64,000 nt of DNA from Calliopum simillimum (taxonomy: Eukaryota; Arthropoda; Insecta; Diptera; Lauxaniidae). The translations under genes were made by a program, and so were the position numbers. Positions 1-10,873 of this stretch are shown one piece after another (positions within the stretch are counted from its first letter, which is position 1; each line of letters opens with the position of its first letter). The stretch covers positions 46,102,101-46,166,100 of the forward strand of contig OX638371.1 in assembly GCA_951812925.1 (NCBI GenBank). Direction: 5' to 3'. The notes under the pieces are model-generated. The model was not told the DNA's origin. It was given only the letters and a program-made list of their open reading frames with translations, and did no database searches.

Positions 1-1842
1 TTCCTGAAAGGAATAAAAAGTTTATTCTACCTAGTAGATAAGAGCAATCGATGCTACCCTGAACAATTTTAAAAACAAAAAGTAAGGACAAAATTCTGCG
101 TCTATTCTCTAATGACTTAAGATTAAGGAGTAAGCAACGCGAGCGATAAGACGGAATTGGCTCAGGAAATCGCAAAGAATGTAAGGCAAATCTTAAAAAC
201 TTTCTCTGAACTCTTTCAAGTCTATTAGTATGAGAGGCATAGTATGGGTTCCAAATGAAGCAAGCATATTCCAGTTTTGATCTAACCAAGCTAGTGTATA
301 ACAATTTAAGTGTGTAGGGATCCGTAAATTCTCTGGTCTTGCGACGGATAAAAGCTAACAAAGAGTAAGTTTTGGGTAAAGCTGAATTTTGAATCAAATA
401 TAACCACAAGATCTTTAATTTCAGTGGCAAGAACAAGCTGAAATCCATCAATACTGAAAGAAAACTGCTGAGAGTTTCTCAATTTCAAATAAGAGACATG
501 AAAACATTTCTTTAAATTCAATAATAGACAATTATTCAAGCACCATCTTTGAAGATTTTCTAAGTTAGACTGTAAAGCATTGAAGTCAGATATGTCAGTA
601 ATTTGAGAAAAAATTTTTAAATCATCAGCATACATTAAATAATTAGTTTTAGTAAAGGATTCTCCAATATCATTAATAAACAAAATAAAAAGGATTGGCC
701 CCAATATACTCCCTTGAGAACACCTGATGTGGCAATAAATAAATAGGAAGATATTCCTTCTGAAGAAACAAAACAAGATCTATAATGTAGATAAGGTTCA
801 ATCCAGCCCAGAAAACTAGAATGAAATCCTAAATTTTTTAATTTCGCGGTTAATAATTTATGTGGAACTCTTCGAATGCCTTTGAAAAATCCGTGTATAT
901 AGTTTCAACTTGAAAGCCATCATTAAACGCATTAACACAATAATCTGAAAACACAGCAAGATTAGTAGTTGTCGACCGACCAGACACAAAACCATGTTGA
1001 TATGGTGATATTATACTTTTAATTGCAAATGATAATTTATTTTTAACAATTTTTTCAAAGAGTTTTGAAATGGTGGATAGCTTAGAAATTGGCCTATAAT
1101 TTTTTACATCATTTCTATTGCGACTTTTATAAATTGGCATATGGCTGTAATTTTCCAAGAATCTCAGAATTCTCCTGATTGCAGAGATTTATTAAAAATT
1201 AATGTAAGGGGCTTAGTTATGGATAAATGACATTTCTTAAGAATGAAAGGAGACAAACCATCAATATCCCTCTTTTTGGAATCATCCAAGGCAAGAATAC
1301 CATTAATAATGTCTTCTTCAACAAGATTTACCTTCCCGAAATCTATCACAGAATTAATATTGTGGTCAAAAGGAATAACTGAGTTGTTACCCAATTCAAA
1401 GTTAGAGGAAAAATATTTTGCAAAAAGATTCATCATGGAGGAGAGGAGATTTAGCTACTTCATTATCCAAGAACATATTAGTTGGTAAGTTTGATGAAGT
1501 TTTTTTAGAGTTTATAAACTCCAAAAGAACTTTGGGTTAGATTTAACGTTAGCTACACACATACTAATATAGTTCTTATACAGAAATTTATCCAAAAAAT
1601 TTAATTCCCTTTGATTAAACATTATCTTCAGTTGAAACTCAATATTGCCAGTATTTTTAAACAGTTTGTAATATTTTTTTCTTAAGTTTTTTAATGTTTT
1701 TAAACCTTTTAGTATAGTCATTTGATAGTTTCACCTGGAAAGTTTTGCGGGATTTTTGCAAATGAGTTATTTTATAGATTTTGGTATGCTCTTTCAGAAT
1801 ATCAACTTTGCTACCTCGAGTCATGTTCGCTCGCGCCGCCAT
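1..1842 (-). pseudogene. Non-LTR ORF2, reverse transcriptase part (broken)
   Basis: Several minus-strand frames join into one RT. An upstream linker (1164-1842) includes 'DIDGLSPFILKKC'. A palm block (850-1158) has 'NYRPISKLSTISKLFEKI' and 'GFVSGRSTTTNLA'. A catalytic block (306-776) has 'SQGSILGPILFILFINDI' and the YADD box. The last 300 bases still encode the usual C-terminal region ('RSKLEYACFIWNPYYAS'). These are RT motifs 0-5 plus the tail. At least three frame breaks, near 780-850, 1160 and 1440-1510, rule out a functional protein. No RNase H domain follows in the window. Confidence 0.85.
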
Positions 1843-2098
1843 ATTGAAAAAATGGCGCCCAAAATCAGTTTTTCACAAATATCTCTTTAACGGTTGCATT
1901 TAGAGAAAAATATAGCGATGCAATATTGTAGCTTACAAAATTTTCTATAAAAATGACCTTAAAATTGTTTTCGTACGACTTAACTCAGGAGATATCCTAA
2001 TTCAAAATTTAAAAAAAATTAGTAAATTGTGCATGTCGCTTACGAGTAGGCGCAGTGATGTGTTGAGCGTAAAATTACGATAACTCATGAACGGTGAG
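1843..2098. other. Unrelated AT-rich segment interrupting ORF2
   Basis: Between the endonuclease and linker remnants there is about 255 bp with no retrotransposon similarity. It contains 'GCCGCCATATTGAAAAAATGG' type sequence and 'acgataactcatgaacgg'. Its tone (imperatives of the kind 'aaatatctctttaacgg') resembles the non-coding repeat at 13.4-13.9 kb and 50.6-51.2 kb, but I cannot align it. I see no target duplication, so it may be an old insertion or a rearrangement scar. Confidence 0.4.
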
Positions 2099-2590
2099 TC
2101 ACACGTTTAAAATTAAGTCAAAGTCACCTACAATACAAAAGTTACTATCACCAGTCATATCAGCAGCAAGGTCATTCACATTATCCACGTGGGCCATATA
2201 TAATGCATCCGAACTATTTGGTGGGATATAAGATGCACATAAATAGAAATTACCAGAGGCACTTTCAACGCACACAAACAGCTGATCAAGTAAGGTGTCA
2301 GTATTTTTAGGCAAAACGAGACTGCAACAAATTTTTCTTTTTACTGCAATTAATACTCCGCCACCTCTAGAACAACCTGTTTCAACGGCATCTCTATCTT
2401 TGCGAAACACTTGATAGAGATTAGGGTCAAAAAATTTCTCACTGAAAAAGTCAGAATTTAGCCATGTTTCAATAAGAACGATGATATCAAAACCCAACTG
2501 CGATGACCATGAATTAACTATACTGGATTTTGTTCTCATGCCAGACATCTGGTAGTAGATTCTGGTAGTAGATATTTAGGTTTCTTGGGG
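2099..2590 (-). pseudogene. Non-LTR ORF2 N-terminus, APE-type endonuclease (truncated)
   Basis: The frame from 2548 down to 2099 has the apurinic endonuclease-like motifs that nick the target: 'IETWLNS' (metal-binding Glu), 'RGGGVLIAVK', 'SYIPPNS' and 'VGDFDL', a variant of the usual GDFN. Just upstream, 'NLNIYYQ' with a short direct duplication of 'tctactaccag' (about 2543-2572) matches the N-terminal YYQN motif, so the annotated Met is internal. The C-terminal half, with the catalytic SDH, is lost at about 2100 where the foreign segment starts. Confidence 0.8.
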
Positions 2591-2723
2591 AAAAAGTTGA
2601 ATTTAATTGTTGTACGTCTTTAACTACTTTTCTGCTATTTTCATTACTATTATTTAAAGATGATGAGACCGAAGTTTGAAGTTTACACGCTGAAACTAAT
2701 GTCTCAGAAAAATTTGTTGGTTG

Positions 2724-3799
2724 CTAGTAATTAATTTTTTCGGATTGAAGTCTTATCTGTCTTTGAAGTGAGGCGCAATCACTGTCTCTACAGTCATGAT
2801 CTATGCTATATCATTCAAGTTCAGCCTTTCCTTAGCTTTGAAGCAGTTAACGCATTTAGCCGTGTTCGCGCACTCCTTAGATGAATGACCTGTTTCACTG
2901 CACTTAGCACAAATTTGAGACTGATTGCACACATTAGATTTATGATTGAATCCCCAGCATTTGAAACATCTTAATACTGTTAAACTTTCATAAGCCACGC
3001 ACCTGTCCCACTCGATATTGATTCTTTGTTCATTCATTATGTTCTTAAAGCCAAAACCATCAACTTCAATAAGCGCATTGAATACACTGGGATTTTTCTC
3101 AGATTTAAAAACCTTAATACATTGAAGTTCATTGAGTTGAAAATTGTTTTGGTTTTTAATAGCGTTAACTATTTTATCTTTCTCCAACAAAGCACTCATT
3201 CCAGAAATTAAGATTTTAACATTCTCACAACGAATAGCAACTGCATTAGATCCATCCATCATTCCATTTATTCCAACACTCAGTGCCGATGGATCAATTT
3301 TCTCTTTGATTTCACTTCTAGTCTTGTCGCTCCCTTGATTTTCTTTAGGTTTAAGAATAACAGGTGCACTCAATACACTCTTTTTTAGCTGCGAAGCGTT
3401 AGACTCTTTATTATTGACATCCGTTATGTTTTGTTGTGCACTATTTTTTATTATTTCAGAACAAATTTTTTAGGACACTTTTGCATTATTTTCCGTTTCA
3501 ATGCTAATTTTATCACACTGTGATTTAAAAATAGATAATGTATTACATAAAGCACTCATTTTAATCTCACAAGCTTCCTGAGTTTTTATTAATGCATCCA
3601 TTCTAGCACTATATTTATTCTCAATAGCTTCAAGTAAGGCTTTTATTTCATTCTCATTTATTTTCAACGAGTCACCAAATTGTTGCCGATATTCTCTTAA
3701 ATAGCACGAATTCTTCTCAACACTTTCTTGCACATCTTTCAAAACTAATTCAACATTATTGATGTATAATATGCAATCATCACAAATAAATTTTAACAT
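2724..3799 (-). pseudogene. Non-LTR ORF1 (gag-like, coiled coil plus CCHC knuckles)
   Basis: The RNA-binding chaperone protein of the element. The N-terminal part (3799-3470) starts with a Cys pair (CDDC) and a long charged helix likely to form a coiled coil. A TAA at 3470-3472 is the only break before the frame runs on through 3373 to the zinc knuckles: 'CFKCWGFNHKSNVC', 'CAKCSETGHSSKEC' and a third beginning 'CVNC'. Near 2800 a small insertion shifts the frame. The shifted frame supplies the expected end ('DHDCRDSDCASLQRQ') and stops at 2724-2726. Without the stop and the shift this is one ORF of roughly 355 codons. Confidence 0.82.
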
Positions 3800-3960
3800 A
3801 TTGTTTGAGTTTAAAATATTGCTACTATATTGGTCTATTCCAGAATATTTCGTTGATGAGTGGTAAATTTTTCCACAAACACCCGCACATCAAAATCCGG
3901 AATCTCGACGAATCGCAGTCCTGCACTTCGTGCACTCTTGTATTTCACTAAGTTATTTAG

Positions 3961-5575
3961 TTTTTCAATTTTAAATGTTTATTTTTATTTTTATTTTATT
4001 TAATATTATTATAAGAGCTCTTTCCACACATCCGACTCGTACGACAGTTGAATGACAATTGAATTGAATTGATAGTGAATACAATTCCGGAAAAAAAAAA
4101 TTAATTTGGAACTATTTGTCAGAATTATCCTTATTTGCTTCGGCTAAAGCAAAATGGAAATAGTTCGTTAGCCGATCATTTCCGAAGTGCTCTAAGGATT
4201 TTGAAATTTTTTATTGAAAACATGTCGAAATACGATGTTTAGCAGAATTCCGTAAAAAATGGGTACTCGAAAATTTTATTCAAATCACCCACAGGACAGG
4301 CGTGCAAAGGGTTGTAAGTAAAAGCATTCAGTTTTTGGAGCACAAGCTTAGAGATAAACACCAATTAGTTATGTAGTAAGCCTAGCTTTGCAAAAGGCGA
4401 AGTTTTTTTTTAAACTCAACCCAAAGCTTAAAAAGTACGCTAAAAGCAATGTCTTCAAAAAAGAAATTCATAAAAAAAAACTATTGAAAGAACTTGGTTT
4501 TTTGCTAATCACTTTTATGAAACTGGATTATGAATGAAAAAATCACTTTCCTTTTACCATTTGCCAAAGTATATAACCTAAATATGAAGAATTTTTCTCA
4601 AAAATAAAATTTTTTCGCTAACTTCAAAACGTACTCAACTTTTATAGGCTGTAAAAGCCACAGGTTTCATGATGAAAATCGTTATAACTTATAAAATAGC
4701 ATATAAACGCAGCTACAATTTTTATATTGTATTCAGAATTATTGAGCCTATTTAGTTTTAGCAGTCCGTAAGATATCTTTTTCGAAAATTTTTTTGAAAC
4801 TCTATTCGAAGTTGAAAAAAAGGGTAAAAATAGTGTTTCAGAAAAGTACAGTCATCTCAGACATTCAAAAACAAAGTCATTTATTTATAGTGTTACTTGA
4901 TAGTATAAAGATCGCTTATAGCACAAATAGAAAAAAAAGTAACTTTTCTTTTATAAGTTGCAGAAAAATAAGAAAAAAATAAGAAAAAAATAAAAAAAAT
5001 TTAAAAACTCTAAAAAACCATTGACTTTGATCAGTTCTACCAAGCGAACCATTTTTTCAAATGAACTAAAATTTGATATTCTTAAGTGTTTAGCATTTGC
5101 TTGCATTATTAAATTTTCGAAGTTCTACCACACCAAAATTGATTTTTGCAACCACTTTTGAGAAATGTCGCCAGTGTGCAGCATAGCTACAAAAAAGGTG
5201 AAATTTTTATTAATAGCCACACTCTTCCTTATCAAAACATCCTTTCGAATTTTTCCAATAGGTCTCTTACTTTCCGAGTTATGATACATAAGACGAAAAT
5301 TGTTGGGTGCGTGGCATATCCCATTTATTTGTTTTAGGGCATTCTATTTCACCAAAAAAAATTTTGAGTTTTTGATATTTTTCTATACCATTTGATACTT
5401 TGCGAGTTTTTTCTTATTATTATTCTCATCCTTAGTTTATCATTTTGAAAGCATGAAAATTAGAGGCGAAAAGATACAAATTTCATCACAAAAAATAACT
5501 ATGAATAAAAACATCGACTAAAATAATAAGATCAGATTGTTGACCGAGCAGGGATCGTTCTCCAGGTACTTATTA
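3961..5575. other. AT-rich interval without recognisable genes
   Basis: Apart from the presumed 5' leader of the non-LTR element (to about 4080), this holds only A/T-rich low-complexity sequence. ORFs do not exceed about 60 codons and are lysine/phenylalanine-rich, as expected by chance. I found no repeats in common with the rest of the window. Confidence 0.5.
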
Positions 5576-5581
5576 TTATTA

Positions 5582-5717
5582 GCCGTATTCACGATCTTGG
5601 TGCATCATAGCAAATGCAAAAATATTTGAAAAGATTTTTGAAAAATCAATAGAATTTGTTTTTGTAATTTCAAATTATTTTGCATTTGCTACGATGCAAC
5701 AAGATTGTGAACACGTC
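5582..5717. mobile_element. 136-bp MITE with TATTCACGATCT-type ends
   Basis: The ends are inverted repeats of about 40 bp: 'gccgtattcacgatcttgg' on the left, and on the right the reverse complement of 'gacgtgttcacaatcttg'. Both continue into 'GCATC.TAGCAAATGCAAAA'. The centre is A/T-rich and non-coding. Flanks read TATTA on both sides, but lie in a TTA microsatellite, so the duplication length is uncertain. The terminal motif recurs in the element at 16759-17171. Confidence 0.7.
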
Positions 5718-5844
5718 TATTATTTTCAGTTTATTAACATAATAAATCATGCAACAAACTTAAAAGTAGGTATTAATTACAAAGATTACACTGTTGAACG
5801 AATTTCAGACTTTTGATTTTATCTGAGTTCGGACTATGTAATTA

Positions 5845-6446
5845 CACAGTGCAAAAAAATGAAAAAAAGTTTATGTCCCTGGGGTCTCATAAAGTTTTTC
5901 TGATAGGTTATGAAAAATAAAAAGACTTGTATTTTACCGAATTTGTGTATCAGTGATTTTTTCATTTTATGGCTCCTCAAAGTTTAAAGTTCGCGTTTTA
6001 TATGAAATTTTGAGATTTTATAAAAAAACCATCTTAATATGAAATGGTGATCATGTCTTTACCTTTAATTTAAGAGATAGCAGTTTAGAATCCGCATGAT
6101 AGTTTTTGTTTTATAAGCAAAACCATTTTTAATGTATTTTTTTTTTCATGTTTTGGAAAACAAAAACGAGTAAATTATCACAAAGTCTTCTTATATTGTA
6201 ATAGCAAAATTTTTACAGTTTTGCTTATAAAGGTAAAGGTAAGGACATGAGCACCATTTTAAAATAAAATGGTTTTTTCATAAAATCACAAAATTTATTA
6301 TAAAACGCGAATTTTAAACTTTGAGGAGCCATAAAATGAAAAAGATCACTGATACACAAATTCGGTAAAATACGTGTCTTTTTATTTTTCATAACCTATC
6401 AGAAAAACTTTATGAGACCCCTGGACATTTTTTGTGTTGCACTGTG
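5845..6446. mobile_element. Foldback MITE, CACAGTGC ends, TTA target duplication (copy 1)
   Basis: A nearly perfect palindrome of 602 bp. The left half, from 'cacagtgc' through 'tggggtctcataaag', 'taacctatcagaaaa' (complement) and 'aaacgcgaa', is mirrored in the right half, which ends 'gcactgtg'. Flanks are TTA on both sides. Copy 2 at 19875-20477 has TAA on both sides. A 3-bp TWA duplication is the habit of PIF/Harbinger elements, so I infer that superfamily. No coding capacity. Confidence 0.75.
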
Positions 6447-6813
6447 TTATTATTCCTTGCTATTGATATAGTAGGGCTGCATTTACAAAATTTTTCCATC
6501 ACATCACATCAGATAAAATGACAAATCCGAATTCACGATTTATATCCGCGCAGAAAATAATTAAAAAATTTTTAACCGTCAGAATTTCAAAAAGAAAATG
6601 TTAAACGATACAAAAAATAGCAAGATTTTCAAATCCGAAAAAAATTTTTAAATCGGTCCGACAGACTTTTTTATGCCCGTTTTATTGAGAAAATTTACTG
6701 AAAAAACCAAAAACCACCTACCTTTACCTACCTACACATACCTTGCTTAAAACAATGTAAAATTAAAAACACCTCTTTATGGTTTTTTGCGAAATAGTCA
6801 CAGCTTTATTTTG

Positions 6814-7042
6814 ACACCAAAAACTTAAAGATTGGATCATACATAACAAACTTGAGTCCTTTTAAATGAAAATTGAAATAAAGGCATTTATATGTATATA
6901 AAAGCCATTGAATTGAATTATCTCTGTACTCGTATGTACATTTTTTCGTATGTACATTTTCATAACTAAAATGAATTGAAATTTTTCGTTTAAAAGGACT
7001 CAAGTTTGTTATTTATAATCCAATCCTTATGTTTTTGGTGTG
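6814..7042. mobile_element. Small foldback/MITE inside the long-TIR element
   Basis: The arms are inverted: '(g)acaccaaaaacttaaag' with 'caaacttgagtcctttt' on the left, and the reverse complement of the same words ending 'tttttggtgtg' on the right. Each arm is about 55 bp. The centre carries two copies of 'cgtatgtacatttt'. No ORF. No clear target duplication. Confidence 0.6.
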
Positions 7043-7084
7043 ATAATTATGCTCAATACCATGAAGAGTTTTTATACCCTACAT

Positions 7085-7255
7085 CCAGGGTATATTCACT
7101 TTGTCCTTCCGTTTGTAACGCAGAGAAGGAGGCGTGGCAGACGTAGAAAAGTATATATATTCTTGATCAGCGTCACCTCCTGAGTCGATATAGCCATGTC
7201 CGTCTGTCTGGCTGGCTGGGTGGGTGGCTGTGTGTTGAAATACACTTTTTGGAAA
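7085..7255 (+). repeat. Dispersed fly-genome repeat (GATCAGCGTCACC...GTCCGTCTGTC)
   Basis: Contains 'tatattcttgatcagcg', 'gagtcgatatagccatg' and 'tccgtctgtctgg', a phrase I know as widespread in fly genomes. A diverged copy lies in reverse orientation at about 11495-11580. Non-coding. It is useful mainly as evidence for the host taxon. Confidence 0.55.
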
Positions 7256-7934
7256 AACTGAGCAAGATAAAGGAGTATTTTTCACGACAATGCAACCAAA
7301 ATACGCATCTATATATATAAAAATGAAATGGTGTCCGTATGTAGCTTATGAACGCGGAAACTAGAAGGCCGATTTACATAATTTTTTTTTTAAATTGTTT
7401 GTTATGGTGTGTAGAAGGTTCTAAAGGGGGTGGGATGCCACTGAGGGGAACGGGGGTTGCACCCCCATACGAAAAAAGTACAAAAAATGCTATATCTCTA
7501 CAGTTATACAAGCTATGATTATGAAAGTTGATGAACTTATGCATATTGTACATATCTACCATTCACCATGCAAAGCTTGGGGGATATTGGGTGTAGGAGA
7601 ATTGCATCCACTTTTCAAAAATACACAAAATGCTATATTTCTCCACATATCAAAGATATCGCTATAAAACTTGGTATCTATCTACAATTTGCTTTGAAAA
7701 AATTGGGCAGGGGGGTAAGAAGAGAGAGTTGCACCCTTCATGCAAAAAATATATAAAATACTATAAATCTGTACCTGATTACAAAAGTTGATACATGAAT
7801 CTTTAAAAACCTTGGTGATTGGAAGAGAGGGACGATGGAGATGGATGGGACTTCGTACGTAAAGGCATCGGGAATGGGCGAACGAAGTCGCAACCAGGCC
7901 AGCTAGTAAATACTAAAAATTGTAAGCGCAAGCT

Positions 7935-8400
7935 CTGAGAAAAAACTGAGCGAATTCGGACAAGAGGGCGTGGCACCTCCCATATAAGCAAATGCTTAAA
8001 AACGCTATACTGAAAACGTTTTTTGAGATATTCGAACCAAATTTTGACTCAGACACTAAGAATCATAAATGAAAGCTTTCAACAAAAATTGGGTGAAATC
8101 GGACAAGAAGGCGTGGTACCTCCCACATAAGCAAAAGTTTCAAAAAGCTATACTGAAACAGTTTTTTGAGATAATCCAACCAAACTTCACTCAAATACTA
8201 AATACTATAAATGCACGCTCTAAGCTAAAACTAGACGAACTCGGACAAGAGGGCGTGGCACCTCCTATATAAGCAAAAGCTTCAAAACGATTTACTGAAA
8301 AAGTTTTTCACTCAGACACTAAAAACTATAAATGCAAGCTCTGAACAAAAACTGGGTGAACTCGGACAAGAGGACGTAGCACCTGCAGTGTAGGGTATTT
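7935..8400 (+). repeat. Minisatellite, about 142-bp period, GGACAAGnGGGCGTGG core
   Basis: The core 'ggacaagagggcgtggcacc' or close variants starts at 7958, 8101, 8243 and 8364, spacings 143, 142 and 121 (the last unit has a deletion). Between cores the phrases 'tataagcaaa', 'ctgaaa.cgttttttgagata' and 'cactcagacactaa' repeat. Each unit encodes nothing consistent. An array with a related core and the same period sits in the Transib element at 27.66-28.44 kb. Confidence 0.8.
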
Positions 8401-8788
8401 AATGTTTGGCCAGGCCAAATTTTACACCCTTACTAGTTTTAATTTTAAATTGTTTTAAGCAAGATATGTGTAATAAAAGGTAGGTGGTTTTTGGTTTTTT
8501 TAGTAAATTTTCTCAACAAAACGGGCAAAAAAAAGTCTGTCGGACCGATTTAAAAATTTTTTTCGGATTTGAAATTTATTTTTTTTTTGCATCGTTTAAC
8601 ATTTTTTTTTTTAACATGCAAATCGTGATTTTGAATTTGTCATTTTATCTGAAAACTGAGACGTGATGGAAAAATTTCGTAAATGCAGTCCTACTATATA
8701 ATAGTCCGAACTCAGATATTTTTTGCCGTTGAACAGTGTTGTCAGCATAATATGTAAAAAAAACTAATATCAGATCTTAAAATTAAAT

Positions 8789-8893
8789 GAAAACGTGTAA
8801 AAGCCTCGAAAACCTCGTAAAACTGTCAAATTTTGTATAGATTTTGACAACTTTTACGAGTTTACGAGGTTTTCGAGGCTTTTACACGTTTTC
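8789..8893. repeat. Strong hairpin, more than 30-bp perfect stem
   Basis: The left arm 'gaaaacgtgtaaaagcctcg' and following 'aaaacctcgtaaa' are mirrored exactly by the right arm ending 'gaggcttttacacgttttc'. The stem is at least 33 bp, with further imperfect pairing towards the loop around 8835. It could be a tiny MITE or a cruciform-forming palindrome. There is no run of T directly after it and no adjacent gene. Confidence 0.75.
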
Positions 8894-10705
8894 AGGAATC
8901 CCCTCGATGTTTTTGTATTTACGGGATGTTTCACGTCAATAGAACCAGGTCTACGGCCAAAAATTTTTGAATTCTGACTTCGGATTCATGATCAGCGATC
9001 CCGGAAACCCCCGATTGATGAAATTTACACTAAAATATTGAATAATATAATTTTACGCTTCTTTCGAGGCGTGTTACAACGTCGCCATATTAAAATTTTT
9101 TTGAACACTACTCGTCATTCGAAAGATTTTAAAATAGCGAAAATTTTGACATCCAAAACTTTATTTCCCGGCACACAATTTTTAGCCGCAGAGCTGGTCC
9201 AGTTGACGCGAAACGTTCTATACATACATATAGAGTAATTTTTTTATTTAGTAGAATTTATTTTGAGTTTTTCCAAAATGGCTTTAAATATATTTATGTT
9301 GTCTGCAGTTGGTGCTTGAAGTAATGCCTGGTTTTTACTATGTCAATTTCAATGTCAAATGTTGTCAGTATAATGAAAACGGATAGTCATAAGCGCTAGT
9401 TGTCAGTTTTGACGGTATTTTTTTGTCAAATACCTTTCTAGTGAAAACAGTCCAAAATTGATATGACAACTGATTTGACAACCAAAAATTATTTGCCAAT
9501 ATTTGGTGTTAATATATAAACAATTTTCTATTTTAATTGGCTTTAGCTTAAAATGAAACCATGTACTAAATTTCAGCGAAATCCGAGGTAGTGAAGCCAA
9601 ATCTTGTTACGATAGGCATTGAATATTTCATTGTAGAAGGTATAGCAAAAGTAATGTCATTATGTAAATGCGTCATACGTCATTGTGCTTTTTTAGTTAA
9701 CAATAACCCAACCAACCAGATATTTTGTGGCTAATAATTCAAAATGCTATAAATCGATCACAATGGCGCATCAACTCAGGAAGTGGTAATTTGACCGACA
9801 CATTATTTTTTAATAATATTATCTATTCCACATCCTTATGTATACTTTCTGTGAAAATAAAGGTAAACTGTTCTCATTTTCAGTAAAATAGCAGCCAATT
9901 AACATTACTACATTACTTTTGTTCCACTTTGTAGAAGGGAAGCAAATTTGAGTATTTTATCTGTGTTAATTAATGTACCGAATTTCATCTGGATACTTTT
10001 CATTGTTTGGGAGATATTAATTTAATTCCGCTAGATAACCCATTTCACCCACAGTGCACCCTATTGTATGCACATAAATACGTATTTGCAAGGCATAAAA
10101 TATTATTAAAAATACATATTCACTTTACCATACATTTTCAAAATTTGCGATGTACTTCTGTATTCTCTCAGTGCTTGCTTAACTGTTTGTGCACCGTAGA
10201 TTATTTAATTTTTTTTTTTATGACTTAAAAGGATATCATTAGAATGTTGCAGCTCTTTTATTTTACATTCTATCAAATTTAAAAAATATTTTGAAAGTTT
10301 TTATTTAAAGATATTTTAATATTAGCATACATACCCGTAACTGTTGAACCTGAGGGCTTTGCTGAAACCAAAATGGAGCCGAATGGACTTTGGTCAATAA
10401 AAGTTGGGAACCACTGTTACGGATGCAAGCATGTCAATTGAAACTGTTTTTTTGATAGCCGCATTTGATTATATGTTGCATGCAACATTTACTCGTAAAT
10501 GTTTACGTGTAAAAGCAACATTGCATGAAAAGAAAGTAGACCAAATATGTTACTATTTATATCTTGTTCAATTGGAAATAAACACGAAAGAAAATTCGAT
10601 TGAGAAATCTTCGATTTTATATGTAAAGGAATTTTAGTAACAATACCATTTTTGCATAGTTAACTTCACTAACGTTTAAATGTCCAATCAACTTTTTTTT
10701 CTCAG
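8894..10705. other. No gene seen; probable intronic or intergenic DNA
   Basis: A/T-rich with scattered short ORFs of chance length. It includes short self-complementary phrases around 9340-9480 (TGTCAAAT/ATTTGACA words), perhaps a worn MITE. The last 45 bases before 10706 look like a 3' splice region: 'ttcactaac' branch-like word, pyrimidine tract, then CAG. Confidence 0.4.
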
Positions 10706-10873
10706 TTTAGCGGATATATTTTCAGTTTATCCAACAATATTTAATGGAATTATATCAAGGCGAGACCAGCAAGAGCAAATATTTTTGCCAAGTGATAAGG
10801 ATTGGCAAGAACGAATGTATTACAGACTTCTAGAAGTGCAGAAAAAAGTCAATGAAGCGTTAGAAAGCGGAAT
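10706..10873 (+). CDS. Candidate internal exon of an unidentified host gene
   Basis: A 168-nt open segment preceded by a textbook acceptor ('ttcactaac' branch word, then 'ctttttttctcag') and followed by the donor GTAAGT at 10874. It enters and leaves in phase 2, so it is frame-neutral. The peptide is non-repetitive and well mixed ('DWQERMYYRLLEVQKKVNE'), with an amphipathic C-terminal helix, quite unlike the Lys/Phe-rich chance ORFs around it. A second acceptor is possible at 10725. I do not recognise the protein family. It resembles no transposon protein known to me and no copy is seen elsewhere in the window. If real, neighbouring exons must lie far away across the repeats. Confidence 0.45.

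Larger units (their letters stand above)
1..3960 (-). mobile_element. Decayed Jockey-superfamily non-LTR retrotransposon, 3' end beyond window edge
   Basis: Read on the minus strand the order is ORF1 (coiled coil plus zinc knuckles), APE-type endonuclease, linker, reverse transcriptase and C-terminal domain, the two-ORF plan of the Jockey/CR1 groups. It moves by target-primed reverse transcription of its own RNA. The 5' end lies near 3960-4080, where similarity to ORF1 and its leader stops; the 3' UTR and tail lie left of base 1. Stops, frameshifts and a foreign segment at 1843-2098 make it inactive. The clade is an inference: I see no RNase H, and the catalytic box is YADD within 'MYADDLKIF'. 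Confidence 0.85.
5789..8738. mobile_element. About 2.95-kb non-autonomous element with long (about 300-350 bp) terminal inverted repeats
   Basis: The left arm (5789-5844 plus 6447-6790) and right arm (8430-8738) are inverted copies: 'CACTGTT(G/C)AACG', 'ATCTGAGTTCGGACTAT', 'TAGTAGG.CTGCATTTAC', 'TCGGTCCGACAGACTTTTT' and 'ACCAAAAACCACCTACCTTT' occur in both. No transposase is present. The left arm is split by the MITE at 5845-6446; the uninterrupted right arm confirms this. The interior holds a small foldback, a fly-wide repeat and a 142-bp-period array. I could not find a convincing target duplication (flanks 'gatta' and 'ttgtc'). Confidence 0.75.

Noticed and set aside
3961..5575. Several 60-codon ORFs rich in Lys, Ile and Phe
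   Set aside because: Expected by chance in DNA this A/T-rich; no motif, no splice signals.
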